Shown: piece after piece, positions 21,104 through 30,835 of the stretch | Position numbering within the stretch: position 1 is the first letter of the stretch | Layout: every line of letters begins with the position of its first letter | Assembly (NCBI GenBank): GCA_030760725.1 | Contig: JASWHV010000008.1 | Span: 50,443,671 to 50,507,670, forward strand | Source: Neostapfia colusana | Lineage: Eukaryota; Streptophyta; Magnoliopsida; Poales; Poaceae | Direction: 5' to 3' | Length of the DNA: 64,000 nucleotides | Position numbers and translations under genes: made by a program | The notes under the pieces: model-generated | What the model saw: the letters and a program-made list of their open reading frames with translations, nothing else | Told to the model about the DNA's origin: nothing | The model's database searches: none

Positions 21104-21883
21104 ATGGTTCGCATGATTCGCACTGCTCGCAAGTCCACGGGAGGGAGAGTTCCCGTAGTTGCCCTTGCCGAAAGAGAGGAGAGTCGCCCGGTGACGTACC
21201 TTTCCTACGGATTGGCAGTAGGAGACTTGTTGCGCCGTCTTCGGCGTATGCTCGAAGCCGCCGGCAATACGGGCAAGCTAATCATCCACTATAACTCCAC
21301 CAGGACCATCCGTGAGAAGAGGGAAGAATGGAGTTCAGAAATGAGGATAATACACGAAAATCAGCTGCTTAAGATCCACCACTCTCCAGCTAGTAGAGCA
21401 ACACAGGTCGATGCGGAGAAAGATGTCACCTGGGAGGCCATCACCTGCCAGAGTCACATCTATCGTCGCCACTTGGACAAAACTGAGTACATGTATGTCC
21501 TCCAACGTGAGAGTGGTACCACGGAGTACAAATACCCACCAGTGCAGCAAGGGACTTCCCATGAGCACATGGACTTGTGCTTGGAGGATGCGGCTATGCT
21601 CAGCACTCGACTGCAGGAGTGTCAACAAGAGCTTCAGGATGTCCGAGACACCCTGAAGGACACGGAGGCGTTGCTGCGAGCTTGCTTAAAGGCGAGAGAA
21701 AGAGGAGATGGGAATGAACTGTGCGTCACCGTGAATGATACATGGACTCCTGACTCCCCGGATCGCCGAGCAATCAGGCGTCGTCGCACTTCTCCACCAG
21801 CAGCCTCCCCACCCAAAGCAGAGTCAGAAGGTAGCCGAAATGAGGAGGAAGATCCCGAGGAGCCAGCTCAAGAGGACGAGTAG
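21104..21883 (+). CDS. ORF0 of G3: uncharacterised protein encoded upstream of gag, 259 residues
   Basis: This ORF is open from MVRMIRTARK to an acidic tail ending AQEDE. The N-terminal 80 residues are basic (RTARKST, LLRRLRRML). Residues about 165-205 have heptad-like spacing that suggests a coiled coil (CLEDAAMLSTRLQECQQEL and beyond). Residues 225-259 go from an Arg-rich patch (RRAIRRRRTSPP) to an acidic end. There is no CCHC knuckle, protease or membrane segment. It sits 219 bp after the LTR, ends 301 bp before gag and is in a different frame. G2 keeps the same ORF with one stop. Extra ORFs upstream of gag are reported for RIRE3/RIRE8-like elements without a known function. An RNA-binding or assembly role is only a guess. 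Confidence 0.85.
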   Translation: MVRMIRTARKSTGGRVPVVALAEREESRPVTYLSYGLAVGDLLRRLRRMLEAAGNTGKLIIHYNSTRTIREKREEWSSEMRIIHENQLLKIHHSPASRATQVDAEKDVTWEAITCQSHIYRRHLDKTEYMYVLQRESGTTEYKYPPVQQGTSHEHMDLCLEDAAMLSTRLQECQQELQDVRDTLKDTEALLRACLKARERGDGNELCVTVNDTWTPDSPDRRAIRRRRTSPPAASPPKAESEGSRNEEEDPEEPAQEDE

Positions 21884-22184
21884 TGTAGAGTCTTTCCCCT
21901 AGCTAGCAAGAGGTCGAGTAGACGAGTCGTTATGTAGTTAATGGTGTGATAATGCTTGGTGTGTGACGTGAGTTGTGGAAGCCATGAGCAATTGTCCACA
22001 GCCTCGTCTTCAGATTGTTTTGCTTTGGTGTGTGAACCCACAGGAAATAATAGTGCATTTATTTGGTGTGAGATATGAACCCTCATAGAATTTTAACAAA
22101 GCCTCAACACCTCAAAGTACCAACAAATGAAAGTAGTAAGATGATACTAAATGGTATCAAATTAACATTTGTTGATTCTGCCAG
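21884..22184 (+). other. Spacer between ORF0 and gag-pol
   Basis: 301 bp with no ORF of note. It includes several upstream ATGs in other frames, so gag-pol translation from one RNA would need reinitiation, splicing or a second start site. I see no decisive signal for any of these. Confidence 0.6.
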
Positions 22185-25100
22185 ATGGCCGGAAGAGGAA
22201 AAGGACGTGCTGCCAACCCTGCCAACAACAATGATGAGGCATGCAACCCTCATCTTTCTGGAGGCCAGGACCGGGGTGGTCGCCGTGAAGAAGTTGATCC
22301 TCTCCACCAAATGCTGGAGAATCAAAATCAGCTCATCCAGAACTTGACTCAAGTGGTGGCCAACTTGCATCAAGTTCCACCAACACAAGCTGCACCATGC
22401 CAACCAAGGTTGAGTGAGTTTCTAGGAACTCAACCTCCAAAGTTTGCAAGTGCTGCTGAACCTCTGGAGGCAGATGATTGGCTGAAGACCATTGAAAGTA
22501 AGATGAGGATAATACAATGCCAAGGGTATGAGAGGGTGCTGTTTGCCTCTCATCAATTGCATGGACCTGCTGCTGATTGGTGGACCGCCTACGTGGCCGC
22601 CCATCATGACCCTGAGAACATCACCTGGGAAGAGTTCAAGCGTAGCTTCCGCAACCACTACATCCCAAGAGGTGAACTCAAAAACAAGAGGAAGGAGTTT
22701 CTGGGACTGCAGCAGGGAAACATGACGGTGAGGGAATACCTCACTAAATTTACTCAACTACCCCGTTATGCTCCACGAGACATAGAGACCGATGAGCAGA
22801 AACAAGATTGTTTCGTGGAAGGACTTACCGCTGAGATGCAGTGTGCAATGTCCTCCAATGAGTATGAAAGCTTCCAAAAGATGGTGGACCGAGCGTTTGT
22901 GGTAGAAAGGAAGCTAAAGGCCCTGGAAAATGAGAATAAGAGGAAGGCTGGGTGGTCACATCAAGCCTCAGGGAGCAACACCCGCCCACGTATGATGCAG
23001 CAACCTACGGGGCAGACGAGCCGTGCTGCGGTACCCTATTCAGCACCAAGAGGGTACAACCCAAACTACAGGCCTCCCGCAGCACCAGCACAGACTCAAC
23101 GTCAGTTTGTGCAACAGCCTCGCCCCGCATATCCACCTCGACCAGCAGTGCAAGGACCCCCAAATCAACCCCAAGACAACAAGGGCCAGGCATCTAAGAT
23201 TGGGGTACAATGTTTCAGCTGTGGTGAAGTGGGGCACTACGCCCATAAATGCCCAAAGAAGAAGTCTGCGCCGCCACAACAGCAGAATGTAATGAGAGGA
23301 CGGGTGAACCATGTCACTATGGAGGAAGCACAAGAGGCACCCGACGTGGTAGTTGGTAAGTTTCCTGCCAATTTACACCTTGCAACTCTGCTGTTTGATT
23401 CTGGTGCTACCCACTCGTTCATTGCTCAAGGGTTTGTTAAGAAGCGTGACCTAGCAACCACACAAATGAACCATATGCTAGCGGTAAACTCTCCAGGTGG
23501 AGAAATAAGGACAAGACAAGTGTGTCCCAAAGTGAACCTAGACATTAATGTGGTAGTATTTACGGCTAACCTCATAGTGATAGATTCACAAGGGATAGAT
23601 ATTATTTTGGGTATGGATTGGTTGACCAAACATAAAGGAATCATCCATTGTTCGACCAGAACGGTGGAACTAACTCACCCCAGTGGCACAAGAGTAAAGT
23701 TCATAACGATACACGAGCCTAGGAGGGACATTAAATTAAATCAAGTGGAGGTGAAAGTTGAGGAAATCAGGACTATCAGGGAATATCCAGATGTTTTTCC
23801 GGAGGAGTTGCCAGGTATGCCTCCCGACCGTGACGTGGAGTTCGCAATTGAGCTAGTACCGGGAACAGCCCCGATATACAAGAGACCTTATCGAATGGAC
23901 TCCAAGCAGCTAGAAGAGCTCAAGGATCATTTGAGAGAATTGACGGAGAAGGGGTATATTCGCCCTAGTTCCTCACCATGGGGAGCTCCGGTGATATTTG
24001 TGCCCAGGAAAGACGGAACCCAAAGGTTATGCGTGGATTACCGTGCTTTGAATGAGGTAACCATCAAGAACAAGTACCCATTGCCTCGCATTGAAGACTT
24101 GTTTGATCAGTTGAGGGGAGCTTGTGTGTTCTCGAAAATTGATCTCAGGTCGGGATACCACCAACTCAAGATAAGGCAATCTGATATTCCCAAGACGGCT
24201 TTCGTATCTCGGTACGGACTGTATGAATACACTGTCATGCCTTTCGGGCTAACCAATGCCCCGGCATATTTCATGTACCTCATGAACAAGGTATTCATGG
24301 AATATCTGGACAAATTTGTGGTGGTTTTCATAGATGATATTCTCGTCTTCTCCAAAAATGAAGAAGAACATGAGAAACATCTAAGGTTGGTGTTACAGAG
24401 GCTGAGGGAACACCAACTATATGCCAAGTTGAGCAAGTGTGAGTTTTGGCTGAAGAGAGTTCCCTTTTTAGGCCATATAATCTCGGAGGGAGGAATCTCC
24501 GTAGATCCCGCCAAAATCGAGGATATCCAGAAGTGGAAGACCCCTGAAAATGTCGGGGAAGTTCGAAGCTTTTTGGGATTGGCTGGATACTATCGACGGT
24601 TTATTGAGGGATTCTCCAAGATCTCGAGACCTCTCACCAAACTGTTGGAGAAGGGAATCACGTTCACCTGGACGCCACAGTGCGAGGCGAGCTTTCAGGA
24701 GCTAAAGAAGAGATTGACAACAGCCCCAGTGTTGGTTATGCCAGATATGCAGAAGAATTTCACAGTGTACTGCGATGCCTCTGGAAATGGGTTGGGATGT
24801 GTTCTCATGCAAGAAGGACATGTCATGGCATATGCATCCCGGCAGCTTAGGAAGCACGAGAAGAACTATCCTACACATGACCTAGAACTAGCCGCAGTGG
24901 TACAAGTGTTGAAAATTTGGCGGCACTATCTGATGGGGAAGAGGACAGAAATATATACGGATCATAAGAGTTTGAAGTACATATTCACACAGCCAGATCT
25001 CAACCTCAGACAAAGGAGATGGTTAGAGCTAATCAATGACTTTGATATAGGCATCAACTATCATCCCGGGAAAGCAAACGTCGTGGCCGATGCTTTGAGT

Positions 25101-26654
25101 CGGAAAGTGCAGGTCAATAAGTTGAGCTTGAAGGACATGCCTGCAGAATTGAAGGACGAGGTTATAAGGCTCAATCTATGTCTAGTAAATAGTGGTGAAG
25201 CCATCGCCATGGAAGTGGACTCCACACTCGAGCGAGATATACGCGAGGGCCAAAAGAATGATGTGAAGATACAAGAGATCAGACAGCTTATCAAGGAAAA
25301 TAAAGCTCCTGGTTTTAGAGAGGATGAACAAGGAACGGTGTGGCACGGGAAAAGAATCTGTGTGCCAGAAGTAAAGGAGAACCGTGAATTGATTTTAAAG
25401 GAGGCTCATGATTCTGACTATTCCATTCATCCTGGGAGTACGAAGATGTACCAGGACCTCAAAAGCAGGTATTGGTGGTATGGCATGAAGCGAGATGTCG
25501 CGGAACATGTTGCCCTATGTGACACATGTCAGTTGGTGAAAGCAGAACATCAACGACCCGCGGGATTATTGCAACCACTCAAAGTGCCTGAATGGAAGTG
25601 GGAAGAAATCAGCATGGATTTTGTCGTGGGATTGCCTAGGACCCAATCCGGGTATGATTCAATATGGGTCATTATTGATAGGCTAACCAAGGTAGCTCAT
25701 TTCATCCCTGTGAAAGAAAGCTACAGCGGATCCAAATTGGCAGAATTGTACATGTCAAGGATTGTGTGTTACCATGGAGTGCCAAAGAAGATAGTGTCGG
25801 ACCGAGGGACACAGTTCACCTCGAGGTTTTGGCAGAAGTTGCATGAAACCATGGGAACCCATCTGAATTTCAGCTCTGCCTATCATCCCCAAAGTGACGG
25901 GCAGACGGAGAGAACCAATCAGATCCTTGAAGATATGTTAAGGGCATGTGCACTCAAAAACAATAGGAGTTGGGACAAGAACTTACCGTATGCGGAGTTT
26001 TCCTATAACAACAGCTATCAAGCTAGTATGAAGATGTCACCGTTTGAAGCTTTGTATGGAAGGAAGTGCAGAACTCCCCTATTTTGGAACCAAACCGGAG
26101 AAAGTAAAGTGTTTGGTCCAGAAGTGCTACAAGAAGCCGAGGCGAAGGTGAGGGAGATTCGCAACAACTTGAGGATAGCACAAACACGCCAGAAGAGTTA
26201 TGCTGATGTACGAAGAAGAGAGCTCGTTTTCAACGTGGGAGACTATGTTTATCTCAAGGTGTCCCCTATCAGAGGACTTCGTCGGTTTAAGGTGAAAGGG
26301 AAGTTGTCACCTCGATACATCGGACCCTTTCAAGTTTTGGAAAGAAAAGGCGAAGTGGCATACCAGCTAGAGTTACCGGTTCATCTATCGGACGTGCACA
26401 ATGTATTCCATGTGTCACAACTCAAGAAATGCCTGAGGACGCCTGAAGAGGTGTTACCCATGAATGAAGTGGATGTAGCTGAAGATTTGTCTTATGCCGA
26501 GCAACCATACAAGATTTTGGAGACAATGGAACGCCTCACCAGAAATAAAAGAATCCGGATGTGCAAGGTGCAGTGGAAGCATCACTCAGAAGAGGAAGCC
26601 ACCTGGGAACGGGAAGATGAACTCAAGGCACAATTTCCGGAATTGTTTTATTAG
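22185..26654 (+). CDS. gag-pol: G3 gag-pol polyprotein, 1489 residues, intact
   Basis: One continuous frame. Retrotransposon gag lies at about 95-215. The CCHC knuckle is C343, C346, H351, C356. Aspartic protease has DSGATHSF with D405. RT spans about 575-735 with FIDD at 715-718 and MPFGLTNAP. RNase H begins YCDASGNGLG (D864) and ends at NVVADALSR. The integrase H2C2 finger includes H1075, C1112 and C1115; the catalytic triad is D1145, D1206, E1242, with the expected 35-residue spacing. A chromodomain occupies about the last 60 residues (MCKVQWKHHSEEEATWERE). It would supply capsid, protease, RT and integrase for replication; the chromodomain probably targets integration to chromatin. No catalytic residue is missing. 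The start ATGGCCGGAAGAGG is the first ATG in frame after the spacer. Confidence 0.97.
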   Translation: MAGRGKGRAANPANNNDEACNPHLSGGQDRGGRREEVDPLHQMLENQNQLIQNLTQVVANLHQVPPTQAAPCQPRLSEFLGTQPPKFASAAEPLEADDWLKTIESKMRIIQCQGYERVLFASHQLHGPAADWWTAYVAAHHDPENITWEEFKRSFRNHYIPRGELKNKRKEFLGLQQGNMTVREYLTKFTQLPRYAPRDIETDEQKQDCFVEGLTAEMQCAMSSNEYESFQKMVDRAFVVERKLKALENENKRKAGWSHQASGSNTRPRMMQQPTGQTSRAAVPYSAPRGYNPNYRPPAAPAQTQRQFVQQPRPAYPPRPAVQGPPNQPQDNKGQASKIGVQCFSCGEVGHYAHKCPKKKSAPPQQQNVMRGRVNHVTMEEAQEAPDVVVGKFPANLHLATLLFDSGATHSFIAQGFVKKRDLATTQMNHMLAVNSPGGEIRTRQVCPKVNLDINVVVFTANLIVIDSQGIDIILGMDWLTKHKGIIHCSTRTVELTHPSGTRVKFITIHEPRRDIKLNQVEVKVEEIRTIREYPDVFPEELPGMPPDRDVEFAIELVPGTAPIYKRPYRMDSKQLEELKDHLRELTEKGYIRPSSSPWGAPVIFVPRKDGTQRLCVDYRALNEVTIKNKYPLPRIEDLFDQLRGACVFSKIDLRSGYHQLKIRQSDIPKTAFVSRYGLYEYTVMPFGLTNAPAYFMYLMNKVFMEYLDKFVVVFIDDILVFSKNEEEHEKHLRLVLQRLREHQLYAKLSKCEFWLKRVPFLGHIISEGGISVDPAKIEDIQKWKTPENVGEVRSFLGLAGYYRRFIEGFSKISRPLTKLLEKGITFTWTPQCEASFQELKKRLTTAPVLVMPDMQKNFTVYCDASGNGLGCVLMQEGHVMAYASRQLRKHEKNYPTHDLELAAVVQVLKIWRHYLMGKRTEIYTDHKSLKYIFTQPDLNLRQRRWLELINDFDIGINYHPGKANVVADALSRKVQVNKLSLKDMPAELKDEVIRLNLCLVNSGEAIAMEVDSTLERDIREGQKNDVKIQEIRQLIKENKAPGFREDEQGTVWHGKRICVPEVKENRELILKEAHDSDYSIHPGSTKMYQDLKSRYWWYGMKRDVAEHVALCDTCQLVKAEHQRPAGLLQPLKVPEWKWEEISMDFVVGLPRTQSGYDSIWVIIDRLTKVAHFIPVKESYSGSKLAELYMSRIVCYHGVPKKIVSDRGTQFTSRFWQKLHETMGTHLNFSSAYHPQSDGQTERTNQILEDMLRACALKNNRSWDKNLPYAEFSYNNSYQASMKMSPFEALYGRKCRTPLFWNQTGESKVFGPEVLQEAEAKVREIRNNLRIAQTRQKSYADVRRRELVFNVGDYVYLKVSPIRGLRRFKVKGKLSPRYIGPFQVLERKGEVAYQLELPVHLSDVHNVFHVSQLKKCLRTPEEVLPMNEVDVAEDLSYAEQPYKILETMERLTRNKRIRMCKVQWKHHSEEEATWEREDELKAQFPELFY

Positions 26655-26685
26655 AAACACCAATCTCGAGGACGAGATTTCTTTT

Positions 26686-26699
26686 AAGGGGGGTAGAGC
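26686..26699 (+). other. G3 polypurine tract
   Basis: aaggggggtagagc directly before the 3' LTR start tgtaacacccc; identical in G2. Confidence 0.9.
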
Positions 26700-29600
26700 T
26701 GTAACACCCCAAAATTTTGATTCAAAACACTAAACCATGTTCAGAGGGGAATTTAAAAATTTTTGGACGTGTTGCATGTTTTGCAAAAATTCAAATTCAA
26801 ACTGGAATTCAAATTAAACTCAAACCAGAAAAGAAATGGAAAAAGAAAAAGAGAAAACGGGAAAAAACCGGCCAGTGGGCCGAAACCCGCCAGCCGGCCC
26901 AGTTTCCCCCGCGCCAGCCCGCAGCCGCGCGCGCCCGCGCTCCCTCACACGGACAGGTGGGACCCACCTGTCATCCCCAACCTCGCTCGCGCCGACCCCG
27001 GACTCTCTCCCGCGCGCGTGCGATCTTAACCGATCGGAATACCGCGTCCCTCAGCCCGAATTCCGGTCCCAGAAGACTCAAACTCGATCACAACTGACCC
27101 ACCGCCCTTCCCCGGCTATAAAAACCCCAGCCCCGATCGGTTTTTCCCACGCGATCGCCGATTTTTACTCCGGTGAGCACTGAGACTTCGCCGGTGAATT
27201 CTGGCCGATCTAAGCTTGGAAACTCTGATCTAACTCGCTGGTCTTGATCCACCGCCTCCGGGGAGCTTTGCAGGTGCAGGAAACTCGGAGACTTACGGTG
27301 TAAACACAGCGCCGACGAGCTTCGCCGTGGTTTTGCCTCGGACCTCGCCGCCGATCACTTTCCAGGACCCCCGAGCTCAAGAAAACCCCCGAGGTGAGAT
27401 CCCCGACCTCCCCTCTACCGATCTATGCCATAAGATCACAGTTCTAGGCAGAATTCTCGAGGATCCGAAACTTTCCGGCGAGATCGCCGCTTCCCGCCGC
27501 CGTGCGCCGCCGGCAGCGCCGCCCGCGCTCGATCAGAGCGACGTGGCCGCTTGTGCGCCGTTTATTTTAAATTGCACGGTAGGGTTTAAATCCCTGCGTA
27601 CCGGTTCGATGTTATAATCTCAGCCGTCGGTTTAAAATCGGACGGTCCACGTCAGCCCCGCATTATAAAGACTGGAATTCTTACGTGCTACCCCCTGGGG
27701 TTCTCTGGAATTAAGAGCTAGCCCTGGAAACTTTAGATCTAGCCCCTGGAACTCCAGAAAATCATGTAAATTCATTTAAAAATCAGTTTTAGCCCCTGGA
27801 CTTAATAAAAATTAGGAAAAACACCTCTGATAAGTGTAGCTAGACCCCTGGAAATTATGAAAATAATATTATAGACCCTGTAATGGGGTGAGTTCATTAT
27901 TTTAGCCCTGTTTAGTATTTAATTTAGAAAATTGAATATGTAACTAGTGTTTAAAAATTATAAAGTGGGACAAACATAATTGTCAAAATTAATTAAAAAC
28001 TTTCTCAGTACTTAGAAAACTTTGGAGTGAGATAAAAATATATTTTGGGCTGAAATGAATCTGTTTCATTTATTAATCACATTTATTAGTATAGGGACAC
28101 ATTTTTAAGTAAAGAATAGTTATAGAAAAATAGGGAAAATAATTATGAAATAGTTTACATCAGAGGCCAAGGTTAAAATATGTTATTAAATTATTTAGGA
28201 CCAGAACCTATACTGTTTAGATGATGTGTATTACTAATTTCATAATAAAATACACAATTATGCATAGGAATATAAATCTGAGAATATAGCAACTAGTAAA
28301 TGATAAATGGAGTTTTTAAAAATCCAAAGAGTTCAGTTTAGGGTTGGTAGAAATTATGAAGGCACATATGGGGAAGAAAAATACTTTTCATACACACTTG
28401 GTAGTGAAAAGGTGCAGTAGTTGAATATAAGAAATTTATTGGAAACCCATATAAATAGTATGTAAGTATAAATGTGGACATAAAAGTAGGAATCATATAC
28501 ACATGGTTAAAAGTGCATGCAAGCCACAACTCAACACACATAAAGTAACCACAACACATATAATGGTAAAGAACTTTTATAAATGTGAATGTGTGGTTTG
28601 TATGAAGTAAGAAGTGTGAACTATGTCTTATGATTGTTGTTTTTCTTTTGCTATGTGTGATGGTATGAAGTAGAACCTGTTCAAGAGCAAGTTATCCCTT
28701 TCCAAGATCAGGACTACCCATTTCAAGAGCAGCAAGAAGGAGGCAAGTGTCCTTGACCACTTTTATCCTATGCTAGGATGTGTAGATAGAATTATTTGCA
28801 TTGTCAAATGAAATATGAAACCCATGCTAGGAAAGTTTCCCTAGAATTGCATTACCTTGTTTCCTTGTAGCTTGGGTTGGGATTTATTTTGTCATTTATT
28901 TACATGCATATGCTTAGCCATGCTTAGAATGGGATATTTGGGATATGAGATCATCAGTTTATTTTACCATACTCTTGAATGAGACATTGTGAGTTAAGTA
29001 GAGGTAGGGATCAAGGCAAGTTGGATGTTTTGGTTGTGTGCTGGGTGCACGAGACTTGGGTTTGTGTTTAGTACATGCCTGGATCCTAAGGACCGGTTCA
29101 TGGAGCATGTAACCCGGCTTTACAGTGCCAACCACATGCTGAGATGGGGCAGCTTGGCCAATTAATTAGGTGTATCCCTGGCGTAGTATGGGTGTGTTGG
29201 ATGGTGCGGGGAGTAGGTGTCAGCTGGACTACCATATGAACCGCAAGGCTCAAGAGGGGGCCACTGCAGCGGGGTTGGAGCCTCTTGTATGCTGTTAGGG
29301 GTGAAACCTCAGTGGTCCCACGCTCGTCGGGAATCCCTTTGTAAAGGCTTCGTAGTGATCTCCTGGCTGCACACCTGGGAAGTGTGAATTTGGATCGTAG
29401 CCACTGGCATAATGGAGGTTCTTTTAGTCCACCCGGCAACGGGGGATGAAATCACTACATGTGGGTACAGTGGTACAAACTCTGCAGAGTCAAACCTGTC
29501 TTGACAGCCGTGCTCACGGTTGAGAGCGGCCTGGACTTATTCATGATTAGAGAAGTGATGGTTTTTGGAAGTTGTGGATGTTAAGCGGGGAGCTTAACAT

Positions 29601-30143
29601 TGGAAATGATGTTATGGTTACTAGATTATGATGATGGGATGGGAGATTGGGACCATTTCACCTGTGTAGTAATGTAGGTGCTTAATAAGCTAAGGTGATA
29701 GGTATTAATTGCGTAGTGCTTTAACCATGAGTTCAATCTCTCCCTGTGCTAGCCATGCATGATATAATTTTCCCACACTTGCTGAGTACCATTGGTACTC
29801 AACCTTGCATTTTTGTTGGTTTATATTGCTGCTCAGGTCAAGATAATGAGGTGGTGTATAATGATCAAGACTTTGGACCCGAAGAAGGTTTCTAGGTTCA
29901 TGGAGACCCCCGGGCAACGCCTGTGATGGAGCCCTAAAAGAATAATATTCCGCTGCTAGTTTATTTACTTGTGATGAAGCATTAGTGTCCATTGAGACAT
30001 TTGCGATGTAAGACTTATTTATATTCGACACCTGGCTTGTAATAAATGATGCTTCACTATTTGTCATCACATGTATGAGAAAATGATCTTGCCATACATG
30101 TGATATTCACTTGGTTGTTTCTTCGGAAAAACCGGGTGTGACA
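26700..30143 (+). repeat. G3 3' LTR
   Basis: 3444 bp, nearly identical to 17429-20884. The copy ends gtgtgaca at 30143, followed by the duplication aatta and then S1 integrase sequence. Confidence 0.95.
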
Positions 30144-30835
30144 AATTACTAAACCGTATTTGTTACCGCCGATACTTATGTAAGCAATTGGACCAAATAG
30201 ATCCATATGAAGAAGTTCCAGTGGTCTTGTAGTGGTCATTATGTTCTTGGCGGGGTGTGGTGCTCCGACTTGTTTTCCCACTTGGCAAGCGCTGCACGGC
30301 CTGTCTTTCTCAAAAACCACATCCTTTAGACCTCGGATGTGACCACCTTTTAGAAGTTTCTGCAGATTTCTCATCCCAACATGGGCTAGCCGTCTATGCC
30401 ACAGCCATCCCATGTTGGTTTTAGCAACCAAGCAAGTGTTGAGTTCGGCTTTATCTTTGTTGAAATCAACAAGATAAAGCTTTCCCTTCAACATTCCCTT
30501 GAATGCAATCAAGCCATCGCTTCTTCTAAAAACGGTCACACCCTCATTTGTGAATAAACAGTTATAACCTTTATCGCATAGTTGAGATATTGACAAAAGG
30601 TTATAATCTAGGGAGTCTACATGTAAAACAATAGATAAAGTGTGTTGAGGAGATATTTCAATGTTACCGCTACCAAGGACCTTTCCTTGGCTGTTGTCTC
30701 CAAAGTATATGCCTTCACTTGGATCCTCGTTGTACTCGTACTCCACAAACATATCTCTCTCCGGTCGTGTGATTTGTGCATCCGCTATCTAGCACCCACT
30801 TAGATCCACCGAAGGAGTAAGCCTGCAAAACAGAA
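30144..30835 (-). pseudogene. S1 protease end, GAG-pre-integrase and integrase N-terminal part
   Basis: The minus strand near 30795-30780 encodes WVLDSGCTNH, the copia aspartic protease active site, then a small frameshift. From 30752 the frame reads through the pre-integrase domain (NLLSISQLCDKGYNC) and the HHCC finger of integrase (LWHRRLAHVGMRNLQ...CSACQVGKQ), then the first catalytic Asp (LLHMDLFGP). It stops at GGNKYGLVI where G3 is inserted. The rest of the integrase continues at 7801. With the insertions removed the two parts join through the leftover 31 bp at 17398-17428. Confidence 0.9.

Larger units (their letters stand above)
17429..30143 (+). mobile_element. G3: intact-looking chromodomain Ty3/gypsy retrotransposon with ORF0
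   Basis: All parts are present: LTRs of 3456 and 3444 bp, tgtaacaccc...gtgtgaca termini, perfect 5-bp duplication aatta, PBS, ORF0, a single open gag-pol and a PPT. LTRs differ by 31 substitutions and a 12-bp tandem-unit indel by my count (about 0.9%). The C-terminal chromodomain and extra ORF resemble the Tekay-type chromoviruses and the rice RIRE3/RIRE8 elements, for which an 'orf0' upstream of gag has been described. With every ORF open it could be autonomous. Confidence 0.95.
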
